NCBI RefSeq assembly: GCF_002906575.1
Contig: NZ_CP026310.1
Span: 1-64,000, forward strand
Reading direction: 5' to 3'
Source of the DNA: Salinigranum rubrum
GTDB taxonomy: Archaea > Halobacteriota > Halobacteria > Halobacteriales > Haloferacaceae
Length of the DNA: 64,000 bases
The notes beneath the pieces are model-generated. The model made no database searches. It was not told the origin of the DNA and saw only the letters and a list, made by a program, of their open reading frames with translations. Position numbers and translations under genes: made by a program. Positions within the stretch are counted from its first letter, which is position 1. The number at the start of each line of letters is the position of its first letter. This document shows, in pieces, positions 9,324 through 17,622 of the stretch.

Positions 9324-9962
9324 ATGGAATCAGGCATTCCCAAGCAGGTGCTATTCAGCGACGTTCACGAATATCGGTCGCCAAATTACGATATCGCGAC
9401 CCTCCTGCTGAACCGGTGGTCGCCACGTTCGATGACCGGTGAGTCGCTCGATGAGGCCGAGTTCATGCCGCTATTCGACGCCGCACGGTGGGCTCCCTCG
9501 GCGTACAACAGCCAACCGTGGCGGTTCCTGTATGCGATCCGGGGGAGCGAACATTGGGACGTCTACTTCGACCTCCTGTCGGAGTGGAATAAGCGCTGGG
9601 CGACTCAGGCGGCCTTGCTCGTCCTAATCGTCTCGAAGACGACGTTCGAGTACAACGGCGAACCGGCGCAGACGCACTCCTTCGACACGGGCGCTGCATG
9701 GGAGAACCTGGCTCTCGAAGGAGCCAGACGTGGGCTGGTCGTTCACGGGATCGGTGGATTCGACTACGAACGTGCGCGTGAGGTCCTCGCTGTGCCTGGA
9801 GACTTCGCGGTCGAGGCAATGGCCGCGATCGGCGTCCCCGGATCGGCCGCGGAACTCCCCGTTGAACTCCAAGAGCGCGAAACGCCGAGCGATCGGAAAC
9901 CGCTCGACGAGGTCGTCATCGAAGGGACGTTCGATGAGCATGGGGCTAGGGAGGACCAGTAG
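9324..9962 (+). CDS. Nitroreductase-family flavoprotein
   Basis: The 212-residue protein has the FMN-binding nitroreductase start RWSPRSMTGE at residues ~31-40, the dimer/FMN motif RWAPSAYNSQPWRFLY and the later TGAAWENLALEGARRGL. Family members reduce nitro groups, quinones or enones with NAD(P)H. The stop at 9962 is followed 2 bp later by the MFS transporter, so the enzyme and exporter are co-transcribed. Their pairing with two flanking regulators suggests detoxification and efflux of an electrophilic compound (inference). Confidence 0.9.
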   Translation: MESGIPKQVLFSDVHEYRSPNYDIATLLLNRWSPRSMTGESLDEAEFMPLFDAARWAPSAYNSQPWRFLYAIRGSEHWDVYFDLLSEWNKRWATQAALLVLIVSKTTFEYNGEPAQTHSFDTGAAWENLALEGARRGLVVHGIGGFDYERAREVLAVPGDFAVEAMAAIGVPGSAAELPVELQERETPSDRKPLDEVVIEGTFDEHGAREDQ

Positions 9963-9964
9963 CA

Positions 9965-11200
9965 ATGACCGAATCCACAGCAAACTCGCGGCTGGTGATC
10001 GGATCGCTGGTGCTGGCGGGTATGCTACCCGTCATGGGGTCGACGGCAATCTCGCCGGCGCTGCCGGCAATCCAGGCCGCTTACAATCAGACGCCGAACG
10101 CGGAGTTTTTGGTCCGGTTGATGCTGACGCTCCCGGCACTGTCGGTCGTCGTTTGCTCCCCTCTCGTCGGTGCCCTCGTCGACCGGTTCGGACGAACCGC
10201 GCCCCTAATCGTCTCGACTGGCCTCTTCGCACTGGCTGGCGGTGCAGGGTACGTCATCGACTCGTTGTACCTCTTATTGGCGTCGCGAGCGATTCTTGGA
10301 GTCGCTATCGGCGGAATCATGGTTACGTCCACGACGCTGATAACGGACTATTTCAACGGCGACAAGCGAGAATCCGTCCTCGGCTGGCAGGGCGCCGCGG
10401 TCAACCTCGGAGGTGCGTTCTTCCTAGTCATCGGCGGCGTGCTCACCGACTTCGGGTGGCGAGCGCCGTTCCTCGCGTATCTGTTCGCGTTGGTACTGCT
10501 ACCGCTCCTCGTGGTCTCGCTCCACGAGCCGAGGATCGAGGGGGAAGCGTCGGCGACCGAGACTCGTACGACGTTCGCGGAAGTACGCCGATTCCTCGAT
10601 GAAGTGCCGATCCTGACCCTCGGGACGATGTACATGATCACCCTGGTAGTATGCATCCTGTTCTATCTAATTCCAATTCAGTTGCCGTTCTATCTGGAGG
10701 TTGAGGCGGCCGTCACTGGCACCTTGGCCGGTACCATCCTCGCCACCTACAACATCTCAGGGATGGTCTTCTCCTCGCAGTTCCAGCGGCTCAACGCACG
10801 ATTTGGCCTCGTTTTACTGGTTGCCCTCGTGTTCGGACTGATGGGTACTGGCTACGTGATCATCGGGCTCAGTAGCGCGGCACTCGGCATCGTCCTTGGT
10901 CTCCTCGTCGCCGGCCTCGGCTGGGGACTGCTCATTCCGATCGCGAACACGTGGGTGTCCCAGTCGGTTACTCAGGCGCGACGAGGCCGGGCATTGGGCG
11001 GAGTTTCGAGCGTGATCTTCCTCGGCCAGTTCCTATCGCCGATCGTAAGCCAGCCGGTCATCGAGTGGGTGAGCCTGGCCAGTACCTACGGCTTAGCTGG
11101 ACTGGGGATGCTTCTACTCGCCGTCGTGTTCGTGATCGGAAATCGGTGGTACGAGTTGGGACATCAAGGAGCGTTGCGACCGTCGTCGGGCTCCCAGTAG
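9965..11200 (+). CDS. MFS transporter, probable drug/metabolite efflux
   Basis: The 411-residue protein has about 12 hydrophobic segments. It shows the MFS motif A loop GALVDRFGRTAPLI between helices 2 and 3 (residues ~67-80) and an N-terminal helix VLAGMLPVMGSTAISPALP typical of drug:H+ antiporters. Cytoplasmic loops are short and a central loop follows helix 6. It begins 2 bp after the nitroreductase stop. It most likely exports the substrate or product of that enzyme. Confidence 0.9.
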   Translation: MTESTANSRLVIGSLVLAGMLPVMGSTAISPALPAIQAAYNQTPNAEFLVRLMLTLPALSVVVCSPLVGALVDRFGRTAPLIVSTGLFALAGGAGYVIDSLYLLLASRAILGVAIGGIMVTSTTLITDYFNGDKRESVLGWQGAAVNLGGAFFLVIGGVLTDFGWRAPFLAYLFALVLLPLLVVSLHEPRIEGEASATETRTTFAEVRRFLDEVPILTLGTMYMITLVVCILFYLIPIQLPFYLEVEAAVTGTLAGTILATYNISGMVFSSQFQRLNARFGLVLLVALVFGLMGTGYVIIGLSSAALGIVLGLLVAGLGWGLLIPIANTWVSQSVTQARRGRALGGVSSVIFLGQFLSPIVSQPVIEWVSLASTYGLAGLGMLLLAVVFVIGNRWYELGHQGALRPSSGSQ

Positions 11201-11285
11201 CGCCGACTATCACTGGGACGACCCCGGGAAGTGAGCAGATCGAGCGTCTCGCAAGCATAGTAAGCTAGCGCATCAAAGGACAAAC

Positions 11286-11912
11286 ATGCCGAGTGCGCGG
11301 CTCAAATTCAAGCTTCCAGGGGGCCCATCGTCCATCTCGATAGCCAACCCGGACGACGAATTTCGGATACTGGCAACCCACCCGACAGTAACCGAACTGC
11401 GGGTGATTCTCCAAGTCCGAACGTCGGACACTGACGTCATCATCCGACAGTTAGACGATGCACAGTGGCTACCGTCCTATGACGTGCTACACGTTGACGA
11501 ACAGACCTTGCTCGTCGAGTACGCCCTCGGGTCACTCCCCTCGCTGTATCAGGCGATCCTCTCTTCTGGAAATATGCTTCAGTTTCCGATCGAGCTCAGA
11601 GACGGCTGGATGGTTTGCGACATAATCACCTCACACGAGCGGTTGTCGAAGCTCAAAGACGCATTAGAGGAGGAATCAGCCCCCTACGAGATCGGCTCGG
11701 TCATGCAGTCGACGGAGCCAGTTGGGCTACTGACTGACCGCCAACAGCGGTTCCTCGTCGAAGCCGTCAAGCGTGGATACTACGACTCGCCACGACAGTG
11801 CACGCTCACTGAACTCGCCGACGGAATGGACGTGAGTAAGTCTGCTGCGAGCGGTATTCTTCACCGGGCCGAAGGGCTAATCCTCAAGTACTGTATTGAC
11901 TTGTCGGTCTGA
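11286..11912 (+). CDS. HTH_10 family transcriptional regulator
   Basis: The 208-residue protein is paralogous to the regulator at 8605-9240. Its N-terminal domain shares ISIANPDDEFRILATHP with the other's EFPDAEFRILSALPQ. The C-terminal HTH_10 reads LLTDRQQRFLVEAVKRGYY, SPRQCTLTELADGMDV and HRAEGLILKY. It lies 85 bp downstream of the MFS gene on the same strand. Possible partner regulator of the nitroreductase-MFS operon. Confidence 0.88.
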   Translation: MPSARLKFKLPGGPSSISIANPDDEFRILATHPTVTELRVILQVRTSDTDVIIRQLDDAQWLPSYDVLHVDEQTLLVEYALGSLPSLYQAILSSGNMLQFPIELRDGWMVCDIITSHERLSKLKDALEEESAPYEIGSVMQSTEPVGLLTDRQQRFLVEAVKRGYYDSPRQCTLTELADGMDVSKSAASGILHRAEGLILKYCIDLSV

Positions 11913-12012
11913 GCCCACATGTCGGGCGGAGACGGCCGGGCGGCGCACCGATAGGCTACCTTCTGACATTGGTGTGGTTTTCAGATGATGGACAGCAGTC
12001 CGACACCGCATT

Positions 12013-12024
12013 TGAACATGTTCA
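12013..12024. promoter_or_regulatory. Palindromic operator candidate ahead of the first ABM gene
   Basis: The perfect 12-bp palindrome TGAACATGTTCA lies 132 bp upstream of the ATG at 12145. The same core lies 130 bp upstream of the second ABM gene. A second conserved block, ATCTGATG-CAA, follows 47 bp after the start of the palindrome here and 46 bp after it in the other copy. Confidence 0.6.
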
Positions 12025-12144
12025 CATCAACGCTGAGGTCATCAGCGTCCGTATGCCCTATCTGATGTCAAGCACTGTGACGACTGATACGATTTCCGAG
12101 TACGGCCCCGACCGACAAGCGGAACCACTGCGGTGGAGGAACGA

Positions 12145-12474
12145 ATGACGCAATCCGAATCCCACGTCATCCGGGTCGGCATCTACGCCATGCCCGACGA
12201 GGCGCGCGATGAGTTCCTCCGTCAACTTCTGAGCAAGGAGGACACGCTCAGAGCCCAGCCTGGATTCATCGAGGCTTCGGTACTCGAACAGTCAGGGGGT
12301 CCGGGTGAGTTCAACTTCGTGACGATCGCCGAGTGGGAGAACCAGGACGACTACGAAAACGCTCTGGAAACGATCGGTACCCGACACGAGCGTCACAATT
12401 TCGACCCCCAGGAGCTGTTCTCTAGGCTCGGAATCGAGGCGGATTTCGCGACATATACCCAAATTGACGGGTAG
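12145..12474 (+). CDS. Antibiotic-biosynthesis-monooxygenase (ABM) domain protein
   Basis: The 109-residue single-domain protein has the ferredoxin-like ABM pattern: VIRVGIYAMPDEARDEFL, then AQPGFIEASVLEQSGGPG and NFVTIAEWENQDDYENAL. A GGAGG at 12135-12139 sits 5 bp before the ATG at 12145, which supports this start over the in-frame GTG at 12133. ABM proteins are cofactor-free monooxygenases or heme/quinol-modifying enzymes. The tandem neighbour at 12849 is a clear paralog and shares upstream regulatory sequence. Confidence 0.85.
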   Translation: MTQSESHVIRVGIYAMPDEARDEFLRQLLSKEDTLRAQPGFIEASVLEQSGGPGEFNFVTIAEWENQDDYENALETIGTRHERHNFDPQELFSRLGIEADFATYTQIDG

Positions 12475-12715
12475 CGGAATCCACCCGGTTTTGTAGGTCC
12501 GGGTTCAGTTAGGGTGCGTCAAGCCAGTGGATCTGTCGTTGGCCCGTTCTTCGTTACGCCGGTTGATCAAGACTTTCTCTGACAGCTTTCCATCTGATCA
12601 AAATAAGCGGTCAAGGGTGCAATCTGCCCGAGTGAACGTGTGAGAGGAAATCAGCTGGAGTTCCAGCCGGAGGTTTCCAACCCGTCGACCCGCTCTGGCG
12701 CCGTGACGTCCGATG

Positions 12716-12733
12716 GCGTGAACATGTTCACGC
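12716..12733. promoter_or_regulatory. Palindromic operator candidate ahead of the second ABM gene
   Basis: The perfect 18-bp palindrome GCGTGAACATGTTCACGC contains the same 12-bp core as the site at 12013-12024. The core starts 130 bp before the ATG at 12849. It is a strong candidate for a dimeric repressor site. Confidence 0.65.
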
Positions 12734-12848
12734 GAATCTCGATGTCTGTTCCCGTCCAATGGACATCTGATGGCAACTCCAGAAATCATCAGACCGAGTA
12801 TCTCGTCCCGAAGCAGACGGCCGACCGGAATGGGTGGTGTCTGAACGG

Positions 12849-13220
12849 ATGAGCGACGGCCAGCCCGTCCACGTTTTTCGCGTCGACAAGTTCGTCGTTC
12901 CCGATGATGCACGGGACGAGTTCGTACGGGAACTCCGCCGGACGCACAACCTGCTCGCCGAACAGCCTGGTTTCGTCCAAGATTCCTTGCTTGAACAATC
13001 CGACGGTCCCGGTGAGTACAACTTCGTGACAATTGTCGAGTGGGAGAACCATGAAGCACTCGAGACGGCTCGAGACGTAATCTCGGCTCTGCACGAGCGA
13101 TCGGGCTTCGACCGTGAAGAGCTGTTCACCAGACACGATATCAGAGCAGACATCGCTGCGTATGCTCTGATCGGCGGGTCCAAGCTCACCACGGGAGGGG
13201 AGATACGGGACGCGAATTGA
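12849..13220 (+). CDS. ABM domain protein, tandem paralog
   Basis: The 123-residue protein is closely related to the gene at 12145. It has HVFRVDKFVVPDDARDEFV, AEQPGFVQDSLLEQSDGPG and NFVTIVEWENHEALETA, and ends with a ~15-residue tail the other lacks. The start at ATG 12849 is preferred over GTG 12834 because it matches the paralog's N-terminus. The duplicated unit includes the upstream palindrome, so the pair arose by duplication of gene plus promoter (inference). Confidence 0.82.
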   Translation: MSDGQPVHVFRVDKFVVPDDARDEFVRELRRTHNLLAEQPGFVQDSLLEQSDGPGEYNFVTIVEWENHEALETARDVISALHERSGFDREELFTRHDIRADIAAYALIGGSKLTTGGEIRDAN

Positions 13221-13258
13221 GGAGCTGAGGACACCATCCAATAGCTCTCTCACACCCG

Positions 13259-13313
13259 CTAGGATGAGGAATCAGGGCCTCTATCCGGTTGGAAGAGGTC
13301 GAACTGATTCCTG
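13259..13313 (-). pseudogene. C-terminal fragment of a VOC/glyoxalase gene
   Basis: The minus strand reads RNQFDLFQPDRGPDSSS and a stop, matching the end of the intact VOC gene at 16702 (GNQFDLFQPD). DNA identity is high over the same ~25 bp. Only the last 18 codons remain. Confidence 0.65.
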
Positions 13314-13527
13314 CAGAGATATTCGATCGGAACTCCCTTACCGCTGGGAACTGATTCGAGACGGATCGAACAGTTCGACTGTTTCCATGAACAGTAGCAA
13401 AATGAGATGCAATACAGTCGTCAATTCTCCAGAAGAGTATACCCAGTCAAAGTTCCATCTCGCATCGTCTTTTAGGAGCGAGCACTACTGACACCGTCCT
13501 GCATGAGTTTGTGGGTAGTACTAAAAA

Positions 13528-13551
13528 TAAACGTGGCGTGCATGCTTGCCG
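13528..13551 (-). promoter_or_regulatory. Recurrent promoter-like element, copy 3
   Basis: On the minus strand it reads CGGCAAGCATGCACG followed by CCACGTTTA. An ATG lies 24 bp downstream (13504) but its frame closes after ten codons. The element probably drove a gene that has been lost. Confidence 0.55.
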
Positions 13552-13857
13552 TAATACTCGAGGATAGATAGCCCGCTAGATCCAGTGATGCAAACGCGAG
13601 AAATCCCTTCGAATGGGTTCCAACGGATTTCAGATCCGCGACTCCACCCGAACTCAATTTCACAGCTCGGGGTGCCCGATGCCCGACTGTGAAACAATCA
13701 CCGAAGTTCTCGGTAGCGACGGATGATTGGTCATTCCCGCCGCGGGAGACGCTACTCGGGAGGGATTGAACCACTGGCCTGGGCCGCGATCAAGTACAAC
13801 GAACGAGTACCGCGCAGATATCCAAGACACGACTAACGATATCGAGACCAATATAGA

Positions 13858-14241
13858 ATGGAACAAGAACGCGTCAATCCGTGGGAGTGGCAGAGCGAGA
13901 TGGGGTACTCACAAGCGATCGAAGTGCGCCAGAGCGACCGCGTGCTGTACTGCGCCGGTCAGACCTCCATGGATTCCGAGGGGAATCCGGTCTATCCTGG
14001 CGACATTCGTGCACAGATTAACAAATATTTCGACAATATTAACCAGGTCCTGACAAACGCCGATTTCAAGCTTGCAGACGTCGTCCAGATCGATTGCTAC
14101 ACGACGGACGTCAACGGCCTGTTCGAACACTGGGATTTGATCACGGACCGTCTGGAACAGCCGACGTGTACGCTGCTCGGCGTGGAACGACTGGCGTTCC
14201 CGGAGTTGCTCGTCGAAATCAAGCCGACGGCGATGAGGTAA
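13858..14241 (+). CDS. RidA (YjgF/YER057c/UK114) family protein
   Basis: The 127-residue protein is of normal RidA length. It has RVLYCAGQTSMDSEGNPVYP, the helix AQINKYFDNINQVL, and the C-terminal VERLAFPELLVEIKPTA. That region holds the Arg and Glu positions used by RidA for enamine/imine hydrolysis. Known members deaminate reactive enamines or act on related substrates. The epimerase gene starts 3 bp after its stop, so they are co-expressed. In the 3.8-5.2 kb locus the same epimerase is paired with a VOC protein instead. Confidence 0.88.
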   Translation: MEQERVNPWEWQSEMGYSQAIEVRQSDRVLYCAGQTSMDSEGNPVYPGDIRAQINKYFDNINQVLTNADFKLADVVQIDCYTTDVNGLFEHWDLITDRLEQPTCTLLGVERLAFPELLVEIKPTAMR

Positions 14242-14244
14242 CCC

Positions 14245-15192
14245 GTGCAGGTCTTCATTGCCGGCGCAACAGGTGTTCTCGGTCGGCGGCTGGTTTCCCA
14301 GTTCACTGACCGGGGTCACCCCGTGGTTGGATTGACACGCGACGAGGACGGCGACGAGAGCGTCGTAACCAGAGGTGGCAAGCCACGTCGTGGGGATCTA
14401 TTCGACGAGGAATCAGTGATCAGCGCGAGTGAGGGCGCCGATGTCGTGATTCACGCGGCTACAGCGATTCCGACAGACGATCCGTCACCTGAGGACTGGG
14501 AAATCAACACCCGGGTGCGACGAGAGGGAACACAGGCACTCGTCAAGGCTGCAGCGAACGCCGGTGCTGATCAGTACCTCCAGCAAAGCATTGCGTGGGT
14601 CGCTCGGAAACCCGATGGGTCCTGGTTCGACGAGGAATCGCCCATCCAGCCGGATCCGTCGACGCAGTCGGCTATCGATGCCGAGGCGATCACTCACGAG
14701 GCCATGACGGATCACGACTTCGACATCGGAATCCTCCGGTGTGGGTACTTCTACGCGCCTGACGCCTATCACACACGCGTACATGGACAAGCCCTCCTAG
14801 AGGGTGAGCAGACGATCATCGAGGGCTCTAAGAGCGCGAGAATATCGCGGATCCACGTCCACGACGCCGCCAGCGCGTTCGTCGCTGTCGCCGAGGCTGG
14901 TCGAAGCGGACTCTGGCACATCGTCGATGATGAACCGGTGAGCGCCGCGGATTTCTCAAAGGAGTTAGGGAAACTGCTTGGCGCACCCGACCCGGAACAG
15001 ATTTCGGAGGAGGAGGCCCGTCGAGATATCGGTGACCGTCAAGTAGACCTCTACACTCGCCCGATGCCGACGACGAACGCGAAGATACGGTCCGAAATCG
15101 GCTGGGAACCGGAGTATCCGACGTATCGGGACGGACTGGAACAGGTCGTCGAGACGTGGCGAGGTGAGGGCACCCTCGCCGAAGCCGAATAA
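14245..15192 (+). CDS. NAD-dependent epimerase/dehydratase (extended SDR), second intact copy
   Basis: The 315-residue protein starts at GTG 14245 (MQVFIAGATGVLGRRLV). It is a close paralog of 3796-4752, sharing DVVIHAATA, DQYLQQSI-WVAR, ILRCGYFYAPDAYHTR and WHIVDDEPVSAADF. The GTG start gives the Rossmann strand no extension. It is co-transcribed with RidA. The degenerate copy at 6379-7315 makes three loci of this family in 12 kb. Confidence 0.88.
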   Translation: MQVFIAGATGVLGRRLVSQFTDRGHPVVGLTRDEDGDESVVTRGGKPRRGDLFDEESVISASEGADVVIHAATAIPTDDPSPEDWEINTRVRREGTQALVKAAANAGADQYLQQSIAWVARKPDGSWFDEESPIQPDPSTQSAIDAEAITHEAMTDHDFDIGILRCGYFYAPDAYHTRVHGQALLEGEQTIIEGSKSARISRIHVHDAASAFVAVAEAGRSGLWHIVDDEPVSAADFSKELGKLLGAPDPEQISEEEARRDIGDRQVDLYTRPMPTTNAKIRSEIGWEPEYPTYRDGLEQVVETWRGEGTLAEAE

Positions 15193-15462
15193 GCCCTCAC
15201 GCCATCGGTCACTCGGTATTCAGGAATCCCCCGTCGGGGTACATGTCTCCCGGCCGAGACACTGGAGACGCGCTGCTCGCCACGGCGCTCGCGGTATGAC
15301 TGTGGACGACTCGGTGTCGAGTTCGAGTGATTTTTGTCCAACCAATCACGAAACACCGCCACGATTCAAAAATATCGCGTTCATGCGCCAGTAGCCGTGG
15401 CTCTGGTGTTCATCATTTCCTCGCTCCAGGGTCGCCTAGATGTTGGCACCCTCTTGATCATG

Positions 15463-15735
15463 CTACGGCTTCACGTGTCGCGATTCGCTCCTTGAGAGCC
15501 GGTGACCCTTCCAGACGGTTCCGATGCCGCCGAGAATGGCGACCGTCCCGATGGCTGTCCATCGCATCGATCCGCCGGTGATTGGTTCGCAGTCTCCGAC
15601 GCACAGGAGTGGTTCGATCTCAACGAGTCCGAGTCCCTGCACCAGCCAGAGCGTCCCGAGGAACGCGACGATGGCGCCGAACCCTTGCACCCCCGTCGCC
15701 TTCGCATTCCCTACCGGCAGCATTCGTTCCGTCAT
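15463..15735 (-). CDS. Small two-helix membrane protein
   Basis: The 90-residue protein starts MTERMLPVGNA at 15735 (15723 is an alternative ATG). Two hydrophobic segments, GFGAIVAFLGTLWLVQGLGL and MRWTAIGTVAILGGIGTVW, flank a short loop with two cysteines (LLCVGDCEP). The tail is basic and polar. The family is not recognised, although codon use and clear membrane segments support a real gene. Confidence 0.55.
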   Translation of the reverse strand: MTERMLPVGNAKATGVQGFGAIVAFLGTLWLVQGLGLVEIEPLLCVGDCEPITGGSMRWTAIGTVAILGGIGTVWKGHRLSRSESRHVKP

Positions 15736-15771
15736 CACCAGTACCGATGAGGGCGTCGGCCTCGGCACTAA

Positions 15772-15797
15772 CGCCGAGCATGCACGCCACCTATTTA
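15772..15797 (+). promoter_or_regulatory. Recurrent promoter-like element, copy 4
   Basis: Reads CGCCGAGCATGCACG followed by CCACCTATTTA, the clearest copy. It lies 110 bp upstream of the intact HTH_10 gene at 15907. A short frame opens at ATG 15821, 24 bp after its last base. Confidence 0.62.
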
Positions 15798-15820
15798 CTA
15801 TCCCCCGACCTGCCGTCCGC

Positions 15821-15907
15821 ATGCGAGCCAGGCCATCGTGTGTGTTCCGCGAGCACGATTCGAGAAGACGGAAGGACTTCCACCGAGTCCCGCGCCCGGA
15901 GCGATAA
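15821..15907 (+). other. Possible leader ORF coupled to the HTH_10 regulator
   Basis: A 28-codon frame (MRARPSCVFREHDSRR...) opens at the position expected for a leaderless transcript from the TTTA at 15794-15797. Its TAA overlaps the regulator's ATG as TAATG. This could be translational coupling or chance. The broken sister gene at 3457 has a comparable short frame upstream, without sequence similarity. Confidence 0.3.
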
Positions 15908-16587
15908 TGCGGTACAGCACCATCATCATCTCGCTGGACGAACAGATCCGGTCAACCACCGACCAGCAGCTGCGGCGCGGGGTCGACGACCCGAGAGCGA
16001 TATGGATCGACGGATCGCGCGTCGCGACGCAGGAAGCGATACACTACATTAATCTCCTCGACGATGGATCCGTCGTCGGTGTCGCACAGTTCAGAGGAGA
16101 CGCCGCGCACCTCGCACGGATCCAGGAGGACGTTCCCCACATCATTTCATCCACCGTGACGGGTGGCGAGACGTGGCTGGGATACATGCACTACGAACCT
16201 GGCGACGTGGAACGCGCTATCCTCGAACGTCTGGACAGCGAGGCGATCAGCATCGATTGGCCGATGCGTGAAACCGATTCCGGACTCCAAGTGACGCTCT
16301 TCGGCGACGACGCTGCCGTACAACACCTGATAACGGCCCTCTCCGAAGACGTCAGCGTGTCGCTCGAACGGAAAGGGGAGTACGAACCGGAGATCGGCGA
16401 CCCGGGCGAACACCTCACCGACCGGCAGACAGAAATCGTCCGCACAGCACTCGCTGCAGGCTACTACGACATCCCGCGCCGCGCGACCCAACGAGACCTC
16501 GCCGCCGAACTCGGTGTCTCGCGCGGCACGATCGGTGACCATCTCCGCCGAGCAGAATCGAAGATCATCAGAGCCGTCTTGCAGTGA
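15907..16587 (+). CDS. HTH_10 (Bat-like) transcriptional regulator, intact
   Basis: The 226-residue protein starts MRYSTIIISLDEQIR. An N-terminal sensory domain (RAIWIDGSRVATQEAIHYI, VGVAQFRGDA, HYEPGDVERAILERL) is followed by the HTH_10 domain at residues ~165-225: LTDRQTEIVRTALAAGYYDI, RRATQRDLAAELGVSRGT and HLRRAESKII. The start is ATG 15907 rather than the longer frame from 15838, because the frameshifted paralog at 2775-3457 begins at the same residue. It may regulate the downstream VOC/RibD genes or its own promoter element; neither is shown. Confidence 0.88.
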   Translation: MRYSTIIISLDEQIRSTTDQQLRRGVDDPRAIWIDGSRVATQEAIHYINLLDDGSVVGVAQFRGDAAHLARIQEDVPHIISSTVTGGETWLGYMHYEPGDVERAILERLDSEAISIDWPMRETDSGLQVTLFGDDAAVQHLITALSEDVSVSLERKGEYEPEIGDPGEHLTDRQTEIVRTALAAGYYDIPRRATQRDLAAELGVSRGTIGDHLRRAESKIIRAVLQ

Positions 16588-16701
16588 CGCGATTCCGCAA
16601 CCCCCGTGAAGTCCCGGGCGACTGGTGCGTCCACGCTGCCACGGGACCTGTACGCAGACGCGAGTGGCCCTCGAAGGCGCGGGAGACAGCCTCCGCTGCC
16701 A

Positions 16702-17112
16702 TCAGGGCGGTGTTGTCGTGTTCGTGTCAGGCTGGAAGAGGTCGAACTGATTCCCGTAGCAGTCCTCGAAGGCGACGCCCACGCCGCCGGGGACTGACGT
16801 CGGCTCGCCGTCGAACTCGACGCCGCGCTCGGTCATGCGCTGGTAATCACGCTCGATGTCGTCCGAGGCGAACATGACGAGCGGTCGGTTCGCAGCCTGT
16901 CCACCGATCAACGCCTCCTGCGCAGGGGTGTCGGCTTCGACGAGTTCGAGCACCGTTTCGGCATCCTCGTTGGGAGCTACCGTGAGGTAGCGGAAATCGT
17001 CCCAGAGCTCCTCGTCGGACCGAACGACGAACCCCATTCGCTCGGTGTAGTACGCCAGGGCTTCGTCCTGATCCGCGACGAACACCGTGACCTGGAGTGC
17101 GGCAGTGATCAT
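16702..17112 (-). CDS. VOC-superfamily protein
   Basis: The 136-residue protein starts MITAALQVTVFVADQDEALA. It has the usual second half RPLVMFASDDIERDY and ends DCYGNQFDLFQPD. Its ATG at 17112 overlaps the stop of the upstream VOC gene (ATGA), so it is translationally coupled. The metal-ligand pattern is incomplete at the N-terminus (Gln rather than His in the first strand), so it may bind rather than convert its ligand. Confidence 0.83.
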   Translation of the reverse strand: MITAALQVTVFVADQDEALAYYTERMGFVVRSDEELWDDFRYLTVAPNEDAETVLELVEADTPAQEALIGGQAANRPLVMFASDDIERDYQRMTERGVEFDGEPTSVPGGVGVAFEDCYGNQFDLFQPDTNTTTPP

Positions 17113-17549
17113 GCGTCGTCCTCGGTTCGTTCCTCGGACGCGTCCAGACTCAACTGCCAGGACACGCCGAACTGATCGGCGATCCAGGCGTATTTCTCGC
17201 TGAACGGATACGATTCTAGCGGTATGAATACCTCGCCGCCGTTGGAGAGTTCTGCGAAGAGCTCGTCGATCTCCGCTTCCGTCTCGCAGTTGACGTAAAG
17301 GGAGACGGCTGGCGTGATGGTCCACTCGTGTTCGACGGTGCTGTCGATACACATGAACGGTTCACCGTCGAGCGTGAAGACGGCTTGTTGAATCGTCCCA
17401 TCGTCTCCGGCTTCGTCCTCGCCGTACCGGGTCAGACTGAGCACCTCCGAGTTCGGAAACACCGAGGTGTAGAAGTCCATCGCTGACTCGGCGTTGCCTT
17501 CGAAGGTCAGGAACGGTGTGATCGTGCGGCTGTGGGTCTGGGTCGTCAT
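17109..17549 (-). CDS. PhnB-like VOC protein
   Basis: The 146-residue protein starts MTTQTHSRTITPFLTFEGNA. It has the PhnB / '3-demethylubiquinone-9 3-methyltransferase' pattern: AESAMDFYTSVFPNSEVLSL, DGTIQQAVFTLDGEPFMCI and YAWIADQFGVSWQLSL. Despite the legacy name these are VOC proteins of uncertain reaction. It is the first gene of a probable operon with the VOC gene at 16702, and lies downstream of two RibD-type reductase genes on the same strand. Confidence 0.85.
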   Translation of the reverse strand: MTTQTHSRTITPFLTFEGNAESAMDFYTSVFPNSEVLSLTRYGEDEAGDDGTIQQAVFTLDGEPFMCIDSTVEHEWTITPAVSLYVNCETEAEIDELFAELSNGGEVFIPLESYPFSEKYAWIADQFGVSWQLSLDASEERTEDDA

Positions 17550-17622
17550 TGGGAGTTACGTGTCGTGGTGTAGGTGCGGTTGAGCTCGAACGTCGAGCGT
17601 GCTACGTCGTCGTATACCGCAG

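Larger units (their letters stand above)
13221..13857. other. Gene-poor stretch with a VOC relic and a promoter-like element
   Basis: There are about 640 bp between the second ABM gene and the RidA gene. It contains the VOC tail fragment (13259-13313) and copy 3 of the recurrent element (13528-13551, minus). Downstream of that element is a very short frame from the ATG at 13504 (MQDGVSSARS). I see no intact gene. Confidence 0.45.

Noticed and set aside
9730-10602. 290-codon frame overlapping the nitroreductase and MFS genes
   Set aside because: Out-of-frame shadow of both genes; Arg-rich composition.
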